Translations under genes and position numbers: made by a program
Shown here: piece by piece, positions 9,542-17,405 of the stretch
Layout of the letters: each line of letters begins with the position of its first letter
Numbering within the stretch: position 1 is the first letter of the stretch
DNA from: Acidimicrobiia bacterium
GTDB lineage: Bacteria > Actinomycetota > Acidimicrobiia > Acidimicrobiales > Bin134
Assembly: GCA_022826705.1 (NCBI GenBank)
Contig: JAJDUJ010000007.1
Location: forward strand, 1 to 64,000
DNA length: 64,000 nt
Direction: 5' to 3'
Notes under the pieces: generated by a model
Database searches by the model: none
Seen by the model: the letters and a program-made list of their open reading frames with translations, nothing else
What the model was told of the DNA's origin: nothing

Positions 9542-10155
9542 CCGGCTCCAACCGCGAGCAGTGGTCGCCGGCTTCCTGGCCGGTGAGCTTCCGGCGGCGC
9601 TTGCTCGCGGCGGCAATGGTCCTCGCTGCCACCGCGGTAGCAGTCATTGCCCTTTCCCGTGACGGCGACGTCGTGGCGGAAGTGCCGGTCGTCGCCGCCA
9701 CACAACGATGGCCTGCGGGGCATCCTCCCGGCGATCACACCTTGGTCAACATGCCTGCCGATTTGGCAGTGCTCTTCATCCATCCCTCGGAGCTGGCCGG
9801 AACCGTGGCCGCGGTTGATGTGCCCGAGGGCACCCTGGTCTCAGCCAAGATGCTGAGCCCTCACCTAGACGGCGACGATGTCCGCACAACCGCCCTGATG
9901 CGGTTCACGGTGAGCGACGAGCTGTGGCCCAAGCCGGGTCCGGTGGCCGGAAACCGAGCCGTGTTCTCGTCGTCTCCCGGAGGCTGTGCGGCTGCCTTGG
10001 TGACTTTGGTGGCAGCCGACGGCGATGGCGCCTCCACCAGCGTCACGGTGGAGGCTGACCCCGAATTGGCTGCTGTACTGTCCGATGAGCAGTGGTGGAT
10101 CTGGGAGTCGCCTCCCGGAAGTTGGCCCCTGTGCCACGGTGAGGACGTTCGCTGA
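9535..10155 (+). CDS. SAF-domain pilus assembly protein, CpaB/RcpC-like
   Basis: This is a 206-residue protein with one transmembrane segment near residues 21-40. A region typical of SAF domains in Flp pilus CpaB/RcpC proteins follows (a VVAATQRWPAGHPPG-type strand, then VDVPEGTLVSAKML). CpaB proteins sit in the periplasm or cell wall and help pilus assembly. The start is a GTG overlapping the corrected stop of the upstream gene, and the stop overlaps the next ATG by one base (TGATG). Position directly before tadA fits the assignment. The C-terminal half is not clearly conserved. Confidence 0.72.
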   Translation: MVAGSNREQWSPASWPVSFRRRLLAAAMVLAATAVAVIALSRDGDVVAEVPVVAATQRWPAGHPPGDHTLVNMPADLAVLFIHPSELAGTVAAVDVPEGTLVSAKMLSPHLDGDDVRTTALMRFTVSDELWPKPGPVAGNRAVFSSSPGGCAAALVTLVAADGDGASTSVTVEADPELAAVLSDEQWWIWESPPGSWPLCHGEDVR

Positions 10156-11783
10156 TGCTCTTGGCCATAGGCGATCGATGGCTCAGCTCCAAGGCGGCAA
10201 AGCGGGTGCTCGATGAAGTGCTTGAGGGTATGGCCGGCGCGGCCCCCGGTGTTGTTCTTGCTACCTCTCCAGCCGAAGTAGACGAGTCATTGGCGGCCGG
10301 CCACCCCACGGTCTTGTCGATGGGAGACGACCAACCGGAGCTTCGCCTCGAGTCGGCGGTTGCATCGGCCGCCGCGGTGCTGTGGATCACTGCATCCGAC
10401 AGCACCGACGTGCGCTCCCAGCTCCGGCTGGACACAGGATCGCGCCGCGTCACCCCCATCGTGTCGATTGTCGTGTCCGCCGAGCAACCCGACCTCGGTC
10501 GAAACCGCGGCCAAGGGGTCACAAACCTGTGGATTTCCTCTGAGCCGACCCGTCGCGATCAGCGTCGTCTGCACCGGGTCGGACGCCGATTAGCGTGGAC
10601 CGCGGTCGCCCCTCGCCGACTCGATCCGCTTGACCGCGAGACCCATCTCTGGTCGGCATCGCAGGCCGCCCAGACCCGCCTCGCCGACCTGCTTGAAGAA
10701 ACCGGGGTTGAGGAGTTCCAGATCCGGGGCGGCGAGTGCACGATTGTCCACCGAGCCGACGGCCAACGTGAACGACGACCCTCGCCGTTTGCATCCAACG
10801 ACGAACTGATCGAGACAGCTCGCCACTTGGCCAGCTTCTCGGGCGGACAGCCCCAACGCTTCGACGTGCTCGACAGCCGCCTGGATATTCGCCTCGGTGA
10901 CCGATGGAGGCTCCACGCCGAAGCGTTCATGTGCCATCCCCCCACTATGGTGCTGCGCTCCAACATGGCGGGTAAGGCCACCCTTGAAGACCTCAACGTG
11001 GCTGCCCCCTTGCTTCAGAAGATCCTGGTGGGAGCGGTGTCAGGTCCGGTTCGGGCCAACGTAGTGATCGCGGCGGCCATGGGCGGGGGAAAGACCACGC
11101 TTTGCCAGGCTCTGCTGGCCACAGTCGATGGCTCGGAGAGGATTGACACCATTGAGGATACCCCCGAGCTGCGGTTGGCCCAATATGACATCCACCCCAA
11201 CAGCTTCGAACGCCTCACTCGGGATGCCAACAACGACGGCGTGGGGAAGCTCTCCATGAGCGACCACATCCGCGACGCCAAGCGGGCCAACTCGTCGAAA
11301 CTGGTGATCGGCGAAACCAGGGGCGAGGGAACCCTTGCGCTGTTGGATGCCATGAGCAGCGGGCTCAACGGCTGCCTGGTCACCTTGCACAGTCAGCCCG
11401 GCCCGGGGGTGCTGGCCAAATTGCTGTCGTACGCGTGCAGCGAGGGTGCCGACCCCCGATTCGCCCGACAGCAGATCGCCATCGCGGTTCACCTGCTGGT
11501 CTGGATGGGCCGCAATGAACTCGGGGAGCGGGTGATTTCTGACGTCTCCCAGATCGTCAGCTACGACGACCGCCACGACACCGTCGAAACCCAATGTCTT
11601 TGGTCGCTTCGCCCCGGGCAGCGATGGGCCGTCCCGGTAGGCCGGCCCCAAGGGCAGATCGAGAGCCTGTACCAGTCAGTGGGAATCGACCTCCGACCGG
11701 CGGACAATTCCCACCGCGGACTCGGTGGAGCCCCGGCTGTGACCACTCCGCCTCCATTGGCCTCCGCAACGAGGGACAAATGA
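10155..11783 (+). CDS. tadA: TadA/CpaF-type secretion ATPase
   Basis: This 542-residue VirB11/CpaF-family ATPase powers assembly of tad/Flp pili. The Walker A motif is AAMGGGKTTLCQALL, in the usual place after an NVVIA strand. An Asp/Glu-box region (IDTIEDTPELRL), Walker B-like VIGETRGEGTLALLDAM and the His box region (CLVTLHSQPGPG) follow in the family order. The N-terminal 150 residues are poorly conserved and may be a locus-specific domain. It is encoded between cpaB-like and tadB genes and joined to both by overlaps. Cytoplasmic hexamer is the family expectation. Confidence 0.88.
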   Translation: MLLAIGDRWLSSKAAKRVLDEVLEGMAGAAPGVVLATSPAEVDESLAAGHPTVLSMGDDQPELRLESAVASAAAVLWITASDSTDVRSQLRLDTGSRRVTPIVSIVVSAEQPDLGRNRGQGVTNLWISSEPTRRDQRRLHRVGRRLAWTAVAPRRLDPLDRETHLWSASQAAQTRLADLLEETGVEEFQIRGGECTIVHRADGQRERRPSPFASNDELIETARHLASFSGGQPQRFDVLDSRLDIRLGDRWRLHAEAFMCHPPTMVLRSNMAGKATLEDLNVAAPLLQKILVGAVSGPVRANVVIAAAMGGGKTTLCQALLATVDGSERIDTIEDTPELRLAQYDIHPNSFERLTRDANNDGVGKLSMSDHIRDAKRANSSKLVIGETRGEGTLALLDAMSSGLNGCLVTLHSQPGPGVLAKLLSYACSEGADPRFARQQIAIAVHLLVWMGRNELGERVISDVSQIVSYDDRHDTVETQCLWSLRPGQRWAVPVGRPQGQIESLYQSVGIDLRPADNSHRGLGGAPAVTTPPPLASATRDK

Positions 11784-12595
11784 CCGCGCAAACTGCGGTG
11801 TTCCTGACCGCAGGGCTCGCCCTCATGGCTGTGATCTGGTGGCCTGTTTCAACGGGAAGCCCCTCCGCTCTCCTACTCGGCAGCATGGTGTTGGCCCAGC
11901 GACACAGGATTCGAGTCGGACTCCTCGCCGCCACAGCAGTTGCTGCTTCCGGATTCCTCGTTGGACAGGTATTGCTGGGACCGGTCACTGGACTGGCTGC
12001 GATGATCCTGACCGGCGTGGGCCTCTGGGCGATCGCCGTACAAATCCGGTCGCGCCGCAGCTTGCGGGAGGCCGACGAGCTGGCTCAACTGACCAACGGG
12101 CTGGCCAATCAGGCTCTGGTGGCCCCCACTGTGGTGGAAGCTGTGCGCCAGGCCGCGCCGCTGATTCCCGGCCGGGTCGGGGCCGCTGCTCGGGTAATGG
12201 GCGCTGAGTGCCAGACTGGTGGCCTTGTAGAAGCGGCCAACCGCTTTGCCGCCACCATCCAGCGGCCGGTAGCCGAGATGTTGGCCACGGTGCTGTCAGA
12301 GGCGTTTCGGGGCGGTTCGCAGTGGGTGGGCCTGGCCGGAGTCTTGGCTGATGAGGCCACGGAGGCCGCCGAAACCGCCCGCCACTTCCACCGGTACGCG
12401 GCTGCTCTCATGCCTCAGATCGCCGTAACAGTCGTAATGGCCGTCGGCATGCTGGCCATCACCGGGTTTGCCGCCAGAGACGTGGGTCGGTGGCTGGCCT
12501 CGCCGGAGGGGCAGCAGCTTCTGCTGCTTCTCGCGGTGCTGACCGCGGCGCTCTGTGCTCGAGTACTGGCCCCGGCCTGGAGAATGAGCCGATGA
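11780..12595 (+). CDS. tadB: TadB-like type II/IV secretion platform protein
   Basis: The start is the ATG at 11780, which overlaps the tadA stop (ATGA), giving 271 residues. Two hydrophobic segments near the N-terminus are followed by a cytoplasmic GspF-like helical domain (about residues 95-215) and two C-terminal membrane segments. This is the layout of TadB inner-membrane platform proteins, which work with TadC and the TadA ATPase. The longer frame upstream of 11780 lies inside tadA and is ignored. Confidence 0.78.
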   Translation: MTAQTAVFLTAGLALMAVIWWPVSTGSPSALLLGSMVLAQRHRIRVGLLAATAVAASGFLVGQVLLGPVTGLAAMILTGVGLWAIAVQIRSRRSLREADELAQLTNGLANQALVAPTVVEAVRQAAPLIPGRVGAAARVMGAECQTGGLVEAANRFAATIQRPVAEMLATVLSEAFRGGSQWVGLAGVLADEATEAAETARHFHRYAAALMPQIAVTVVMAVGMLAITGFAARDVGRWLASPEGQQLLLLLAVLTAALCARVLAPAWRMSR

Positions 12596-13305
12596 TCTTC
12601 CTGGCCGGATTGTCGGGAGTGGGCGCAGTAGCAGTACTACTACTGGTCCATCCCAAAACCAGTGGCCAGCCCGCAATACAGGCCGCGGCCATGGGATGGC
12701 CGCCCAATCAGATTTCGACAGCCGGTTGGCTTCTGGCTGTTCTCGGCACGGTCGTGGGTTGTGTGGCGGGACGGGTGATGTTTGGGTGGGCCGAGGGCCT
12801 GGCCTTAGCCGTTGTCACCGGAACGTGGATGCCTTGGTTGGCCCCGGCGGCCATTCGGGCACTGGCTGCCGCGGCCTACCGCAGCGAGCGAGATCAGAAG
12901 ATGCTCGAATGGATGCGGAAGCTACGGCTCTTGACCTCAGCGGGCCAACCAATCAATGCGGCAGCGGTCAACGCGGCGCTGACTGTCTCAGGCCGGGCCT
13001 TCACCCTGGCCCAGGGGGCCATTGGGGCCGCCCTCGACGCCGGCCGAGATCCACTTCCCGCGGTCTCCGCGGCCATTGCCGGTTCCCCGGCCGAACCGCT
13101 GCTGGCCTCGGTTGTGGCTGCTGAGCGGGCGGGGGCGGCGTCTTCCGACTTGTTGGACAAGTCACTGTCGCGATCGGTTCGGACCCTGGAGTCCGAGCGG
13201 CGCCTGGCGATCGACCAGCTCAGCCGGGCCATTGGAACCACGGTCACCCTGGTCGCCGCCATCGCTGGTCTTGTCGTCATGGCCGCCGTGATCTTCGTCC
13301 TATGA
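12592..13305 (+). CDS. tadC: TadC-like type II/IV secretion platform protein
   Basis: The ATG at 12592 overlaps the tadB stop (ATGA); the product has 237 residues. It has two to three N-terminal membrane segments, a GspF-like helical region (SERDQKMLEWMRKLRLLTSA onward) and a C-terminal hydrophobic helix. It pairs with TadB as the second platform protein. The family resemblance is weaker than for TadA, so the call leans on gene order and topology. Confidence 0.72.
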   Translation: MIFLAGLSGVGAVAVLLLVHPKTSGQPAIQAAAMGWPPNQISTAGWLLAVLGTVVGCVAGRVMFGWAEGLALAVVTGTWMPWLAPAAIRALAAAAYRSERDQKMLEWMRKLRLLTSAGQPINAAAVNAALTVSGRAFTLAQGAIGAALDAGRDPLPAVSAAIAGSPAEPLLASVVAAERAGAASSDLLDKSLSRSVRTLESERRLAIDQLSRAIGTTVTLVAAIAGLVVMAAVIFVL

Positions 13306-13345
13306 AGCTCGTCTGCGGTCATACAGCCTGAAGGAGAAAAGCAAC

Positions 13346-13546
13346 GTGCAATCCGCCATCGTCCAGATGATCTTGATCGTGGTCGGCATAGCCGCCGCCG
13401 CCATCGTGTCCATCATCGTCTACGCCCAACTCAGCGACAGTGCACCGAAGACCGGGGACAACATCGACAAGGGTCGGATAACGACCGAAACGCTGTGCAA
13501 GGCGGTAGGTGGGAGTTGGAGTGGGAGCCCAGCGGCTTGTTCTTAG
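13346..13546 (+). CDS. Small pilin-like membrane peptide
   Basis: A strong AAGGAG site at 13331-13336 precedes a GTG start. The 66-residue product has almost no N-terminal leader, one hydrophobic helix (about residues 3-27, rich in Ile/Val/Ala) and a short polar tail with two cysteines (LCKAVGG and AACS). Size, single N-terminal helix and position right after tadC all suit a Flp-type pilin subunit. The canonical Gly-X4-Glu-Tyr prepilin cleavage motif is not visible, so processing by a TadV-type peptidase is uncertain. It could instead be a minor or anchoring subunit. Confidence 0.55.
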   Translation: MQSAIVQMILIVVGIAAAAIVSIIVYAQLSDSAPKTGDNIDKGRITTETLCKAVGGSWSGSPAACS

Positions 13547-13552
13547 GAACCC

Positions 13553-13954
13553 GTGGTCTCTTCTCTAGTAGTTCTGCGCACATCAGTACTGCTCATGTTC
13601 TTGCTGATGACGATCACCGGGCTATATGTGCGCCACGTCACCCGGCTGTCGGCCGACGCCGCCGCCCAGTCGGCCGCTACAGCGGCTGCCCAGGCGGCGG
13701 TGGCCGCCGGGTGGCAATGTCATCCCACTCCTCCACCGGAGGCGCTCAACGCCGCTGCTCAAGCGACTCTCGGCCAGATCAACCATCTGGCCGTGCAGCC
13801 GGTGGCGGTGGAGGTGTTCGCCGATGCCTGCAACCTGTTCGTCTCAGTCACTGCTGCACCGTTGGATTCTCGGGTGTCTGCGCTGCATACCACCGCCACC
13901 GCCTGCCGCTCGGCAACCCGGGCGGCGGCCATCAAGGTTCCCGGATCGTGTTAG
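13553..13954 (+). CDS. TadE-like minor pilin 1
   Basis: The 133-residue product has an N-terminal membrane helix (about residues 7-25), then an Ala-rich amphipathic helix (SADAAAQSAATAAAQAAVAA) and a small beta-rich domain with cysteines. It ends in the tripeptide GSC. TadE/TadG pseudopilins have this layout, but the Glu usually found in their first helix is absent. The GTG start lies 6 bases after the stop of the pilin-like gene. It shares the Gly-Ser-Cys C-terminus with the gene at 14389, suggesting related roles or origin. Confidence 0.6.
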   Translation: MVSSLVVLRTSVLLMFLLMTITGLYVRHVTRLSADAAAQSAATAAAQAAVAAGWQCHPTPPPEALNAAAQATLGQINHLAVQPVAVEVFADACNLFVSVTAAPLDSRVSALHTTATACRSATRAAAIKVPGSC

Positions 13955-13964
13955 TGACGCAAGT

Positions 13965-14384
13965 ATGAGCGATGCCATCGCGTTCTTGCTGATCCTGCCC
14001 TCCCTGGCACTCGGCGTGGTGGTGCTCGACGCGGCTGGCACGCTGGGAACGGCCCGCTACCGAACCTCGACCTTCGCCGAGGCTGCCGTGGTCCATGCCG
14101 CCGACACCCTGGCTCAATCCCCATCCAATGGCACCCGGCCCTCCGACCGGGCCCGGTGGGCCGAGGTCGGCGCCGCAGTGGAGCAATCCGGCCTGGCCAG
14201 CACGGCCGGCGTCTGCAACCAAACAGACACCGGATTCAGTGTCGACCTGGTCTCCCAACCCCGACCGGTGAGCAGCCCCAGCACATCACCATCGGTCGCC
14301 GTGGTGGTGAGCTGTCCAGTCGAGTTGGGCCGACTATTCAACATCAACCGGGTCGTCGCCGCCAGCGTCGAGCCCGTCGGATAG
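13965..14384 (+). CDS. TadE/G-like minor protein 2
   Basis: From the ATG at 13965 (10 bases after the previous stop) the product has 139 residues. It has an N-terminal hydrophobic helix (residues 3-25) and an Ala-rich segment that could extend it (FAEAAVVHAADTLAQS). A small domain with two Cys follows. Helicase-pilus secretion ATPase loci of the Rv3654c type encode similar helix-first small proteins. The larger frame starting at 13626 overlaps the previous gene and is not used. Function is inferred from context only. Confidence 0.55.
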   Translation: MSDAIAFLLILPSLALGVVVLDAAGTLGTARYRTSTFAEAAVVHAADTLAQSPSNGTRPSDRARWAEVGAAVEQSGLASTAGVCNQTDTGFSVDLVSQPRPVSSPSTSPSVAVVVSCPVELGRLFNINRVVAASVEPVG

Positions 14385-14388
14385 CGCT

Positions 14389-14760
14389 ATGCACACCTCC
14401 ATCGTGCTGTTGACTCTCGGCGTGGCCGTGGCCGTGGTCACCGGCTCGCTCACCGACCACGCCGAGCTGATCGCCAACGGCAACCTAGCCGCTGACCGAG
14501 CTGACCGTGCGGCGGCGGCATTCATCAACGGTTGCGGCGGTGACGGGTGCAACTCTGCCTCCGTTAATGCCACCCGGGTCGACGGCACGATTGTGTCCGG
14601 CTGCATCAGCCAGTCCCCGAGCGGAGCAGTCCTTCGAATAGAGGCCCAAGTCCCATGGAGCCCCACGGTGCTCACCGGGCTATCCCCTTCTTTCGCGACG
14701 ACCGCAGTAGAACTCGAGGGTTTCAGTGTGGCCGCGACCAGCGTGTTGGGATCGTGTTAG
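14389..14760 (+). CDS. TadE/G-like minor protein 3
   Basis: This 123-residue product has an N-terminal hydrophobic helix (about residues 4-19), a helical Ala/Asp/Arg segment (AADRADRAAAAF) and a Cys-containing C-terminal domain. It ends in GSC, like the product of the gene at 13553. It starts 4 bases after the previous stop and closes the tad-like gene run. No prepilin peptidase, secretin or TadZ gene follows in the window. Assignment rests on topology and position. Confidence 0.55.
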   Translation: MHTSIVLLTLGVAVAVVTGSLTDHAELIANGNLAADRADRAAAAFINGCGGDGCNSASVNATRVDGTIVSGCISQSPSGAVLRIEAQVPWSPTVLTGLSPSFATTAVELEGFSVAATSVLGSC

Positions 14761-14856
14761 GTGTCTGCCCAAGGCACACCAGCACTCCTGCACCCGACCG
14801 CCGAAAGCGCGCCAGCAGTTCTGTGGCTGAGCTCTCATGCGGTAGCGTGACCGCCG

Positions 14857-16224
14857 GTGTCTCGGAGAATAGAGATCGAGCTGACCAGCCAGCGGCCCGA
14901 TGGCTCCTGGACGTGGCGAGCAGCCGGCGCGCGCGAGCCCAAGGGTGAACTATCCGGTGATCTGATCTCCTTTGCCGCCAGCGTGGGCGACGAACTGACC
15001 GTCGAGGCCGAATTCCATATGGACGGCATTGAGATCATTGAGGTGTTTGAAGCCAAAGAGAAGCGCCCCATGCCGGAGAGACTGGAGATCCTGGGCTCCG
15101 GCCGAGACCAGCCGCTGGTGACCACCCAGCTGGTGTCCAACCGAAAGAACCGGGGGCGCGACCGCGGCGACCGACGAGAGGGTCAAGACCGCCGAGGCCG
15201 AGGAAACAGGAAAGACCGCGACCGCCAGGAGTCCCGTCGTGAGGATGACCGTCCCAAGGCCAAACGTCTGCGCCCAGACCGCGCCCACCGTCAGCGTTTG
15301 ATCGAAAGCTTGCCTGAGGAGCAACAGCCCGTAGCCGAGAAGATGATGCGTGACGGCATCAGTTCGGTCGAACAGGCCCTGCGAGACCAGCGCAAGAAGG
15401 CTCGCGATGCCGCCCAAGCCAAGAAGAAGGCAGCTGAAGAGGCAGCCAAACCCGGCGAAGCCGCTGAGCCAAAGAGCCCCGAAGCCGACGCCAAACCCGA
15501 AGAAGCCGCTGAGCCAAAGAGCCCCGAAGCCGACGCCAAACCCGAAGAGCCCACCCCTGATACCGATGCCAAGCCTGAAAGACAACCGTCGAAAGGGAAG
15601 GCACCCGATTCAGACTCGTCTGACGATTTCTTGACCGTGGCCGCCAAGCTGCTTCCCGGCATGCGAGCTGCGGAATGGCGGGATCGAGTTGAAGCCGCGT
15701 TGGCCGGCATCGACGAGCTTGATCTCCGTGATCTCCGATCTGTGGTGGTGGCCTCGGAGTCTGGAGCAACAGACGAAGAGGCCAAAGTGCTGGCTGAGGA
15801 GCTTCGCGCCAAGCTCACCGAGCGGGTCGACCGGGAACACGCCGAATGGCTGGCCGAGGTCGCGGCCACGCTGGCCGATGGCCGGATGGTGCGGGCCCTG
15901 CGGCTCAGTTCCCGCCCTCCGAAGGCCGGGGTGCCCCTTCCTCAAGACATCGTTACCCGCCTAACCGAGGCGGCGAACGCGGCATTGACCAGCGAGACTC
16001 CATCTAAGCGCTGGATAACCGTTATGGGCGCGGTGGCCTTTTCCCCGGTGCGCCGAACCGTGGAACCCATGGGAATCCCAGAGAAGCCCGATAAAGAACT
16101 ACTGGCTGAGGTCAAGAAGCTATCGGAGCGGATTCCCCACATTGCGGCTCTGTTCGGAGTGGAGCCCACCCCTCCCCCGAAGCGTCCCCGTCGACGGGCT
16201 GGCACTCCGACGGCTAGCCGATAA
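14857..16224 (+). CDS. Charged repeat protein of unknown function
   Basis: I do not recognise the family. The 455-residue product (GTG start at 14857) has an N-terminal domain of about 80 residues rich in beta-strand-like sequence. An Arg/Asp/Gly-rich basic segment (about 94-145) resembles nucleic-acid-binding tails. A Lys/Ala coiled-coil-like stretch is followed by a tandem 15-residue repeat (residues 201-230) and a helical C-terminal domain of about 200 residues with a Pro/Arg/Lys tail. The basic RD/RG-rich stretch suggests an RNA or DNA contact, but this is inference. The 3' end overlaps the convergent Nudix gene by 11 bases. Confidence 0.6.
   Translation: MSRRIEIELTSQRPDGSWTWRAAGAREPKGELSGDLISFAASVGDELTVEAEFHMDGIEIIEVFEAKEKRPMPERLEILGSGRDQPLVTTQLVSNRKNRGRDRGDRREGQDRRGRGNRKDRDRQESRREDDRPKAKRLRPDRAHRQRLIESLPEEQQPVAEKMMRDGISSVEQALRDQRKKARDAAQAKKKAAEEAAKPGEAAEPKSPEADAKPEEAAEPKSPEADAKPEEPTPDTDAKPERQPSKGKAPDSDSSDDFLTVAAKLLPGMRAAEWRDRVEAALAGIDELDLRDLRSVVVASESGATDEEAKVLAEELRAKLTERVDREHAEWLAEVAATLADGRMVRALRLSSRPPKAGVPLPQDIVTRLTEAANAALTSETPSKRWITVMGAVAFSPVRRTVEPMGIPEKPDKELLAEVKKLSERIPHIAALFGVEPTPPPKRPRRRAGTPTASR
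15457..15546. repeat. Perfect 45-base tandem repeat inside a coding region
   Basis: Two identical 45-base units (15457-15501 and 15502-15546) encode EAAEPKSPEADAKPE twice in the linker of the charged protein. Perfect identity indicates recent duplication, and the in-frame length keeps the gene open. Confidence 0.9.
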
Positions 16225-16609
16225 CTTGATGATCGCTCAGGAACTCCAGCAAGCCGTCCACCAAGTCCCACTCTTCTAGTTCATCAAGAGCCACCCACGC
16301 CGCGTCTGAGGCATCGGTAGCCGCCGTTGGCACCGCGTCGGGCGCCACCGTGACCCAGTAGTCCACCACCACGTAGTGGCGTCGTCGGCCGATGAGCTCA
16401 GTCCAGCCCACCGCCTGGCCCACTTCTCCATCCAGGGAGGTCTCCTCTCGCAGCTCGCGGCGAACAGCCTCAACTAGAGTTTCCCCTCTCTTCACCCGCC
16501 CACCGGGTACCGACCACAGCCCCTCTCCTGGAGGACTACCCCGACGGATCAACAGGATGGCATCATCGCGAACCACTACAGCTCCAACACATAGCTCCGG
16601 CCCGCTCAT
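16214..16609 (-). CDS. Nudix hydrolase
   Basis: This is a 131-residue single-domain Nudix protein. The Nudix box spans residues 36-58: GG then GETLVEAVRRELREETSL, fitting GX5EX7REUXEEXGU with the usual metal-binding glutamates. It hydrolyses a nucleoside diphosphate linked to some moiety; the small size is MutT-like, but the substrate is unknown. It converges on the charged repeat protein gene, with 3' ends overlapping by 11 bases. Confidence 0.88.
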   Translation of the reverse strand: MSGPELCVGAVVVRDDAILLIRRGSPPGEGLWSVPGGRVKRGETLVEAVRRELREETSLDGEVGQAVGWTELIGRRRHYVVVDYWVTVAPDAVPTAATDASDAAWVALDELEEWDLVDGLLEFLSDHQVIG

Positions 16610-16647
16610 ATCTGCCCCATCAGCGCCAGCACCTTATGGAGTCCGGC

Positions 16648-17154
16648 TCACGCTTCTGGCTCTTGATCAAGCTGCGTGTGCACGATTAGCGCATGGGCCG
16701 TCAGTTTGAACGTCTCGAAGAAGTTCTTGGCCTCGCGGTGGCCCGGCAGCACGAAAGCATCAATCGCCACCAAACCCTGTTCCTGAGCCCACTTCTTCAG
16801 GGCACCGAACAGTGACTCCCCCACTCCCACCGAACGGGCATCTGGAGTCACGTATAGCTCGTCGATTCGAGCAATGAAAGATCCGTCCCGGCGCTCAACC
16901 CGCTGAGCCCATCCGTATCCCACTACCGCTTCTTCCCATATCCCAACAACCACTAAGGCTTCTGAATCAGCCAACAGCTGGGCGAGGTGATCTTCAAGAG
17001 GCTCGGAGGCGGCCTCCGTGGCCATCCAGCGCTCCCCTCCCCGGTATTCGAGGGCCTCACTGCGAGCCTCGCGGGCCAACTCGGCCACAATGCCAGCCTC
17101 ATCGAAACGAGCTGGTCGGGCATTACCCTCTTTTGGCCGATCGTTCACGTTCAA
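16648..17154 (-). CDS. GNAT-family N-acetyltransferase
   Basis: The 168-residue product has the GNAT fold. Conserved parts are a VVVGIWEEAVVGYG strand pair, IDELYVTP (strand beta-4), the acetyl-CoA pyrophosphate loop ARSVGVGESLF and a C-terminal ALIVHTQL strand. The start is a TTG overlapping the stop of the upstream small gene (TTGA), or a GTG two codons later. The acceptor substrate is not evident. It is the last gene of a three-gene minus-strand operon. Confidence 0.8.
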   Translation of the reverse strand: MNVNDRPKEGNARPARFDEAGIVAELAREARSEALEYRGGERWMATEAASEPLEDHLAQLLADSEALVVVGIWEEAVVGYGWAQRVERRDGSFIARIDELYVTPDARSVGVGESLFGALKKWAQEQGLVAIDAFVLPGHREAKNFFETFKLTAHALIVHTQLDQEPEA

Positions 17155-17405
17155 CCTGGCTCTAAATCAACGGGGTCGACGCTGGCCCCCGAAGGCTTCG
17201 AGGAATGCTCCAAAGCCATGCGGCCGAGCAGGCGAGCCGCTTCCAAATGGCGGCGACCCCGGGCCGCCAACTCGGAAGGCGGCGAGTCAACCGAAAGCAA
17301 GAGCCCCACGGGAGCGTAGAGCACCGCATCAAGCAGACGGTCCACCGACTCGCGGGAGGAACTAGTCACCTCCCGGGAGGAATCGGCGTCATCGGTCGGG
17401 CTCAT
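17151..17405 (-). CDS. Small conserved-looking protein in DUF4193/GNAT operon
   Basis: This is an 84-residue protein with no recognised family. The start is the ATG at 17405, which overlaps the stop of the upstream acidic protein (ATGA), and its own stop overlaps the GNAT start (TTGA). That double overlap is the main reason to believe it is real. The middle is helical (SVDRLLDAVLYAPVGLLLSV, then a LEAARLLGRMAL helix). The ends are polar and probably disordered. I see no membrane segment long enough to be confident. Confidence 0.6.
   Translation of the reverse strand: MSPTDDADSSREVTSSSRESVDRLLDAVLYAPVGLLLSVDSPPSELAARGRRHLEAARLLGRMALEHSSKPSGASVDPVDLEPG

Noticed and set aside
13626..13964. Extended start of the TadE/G-like gene at 13965
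   Set aside because: The extension lies wholly in the coding region of the preceding minor-pilin gene and is Arg/Pro-rich shadow sequence.
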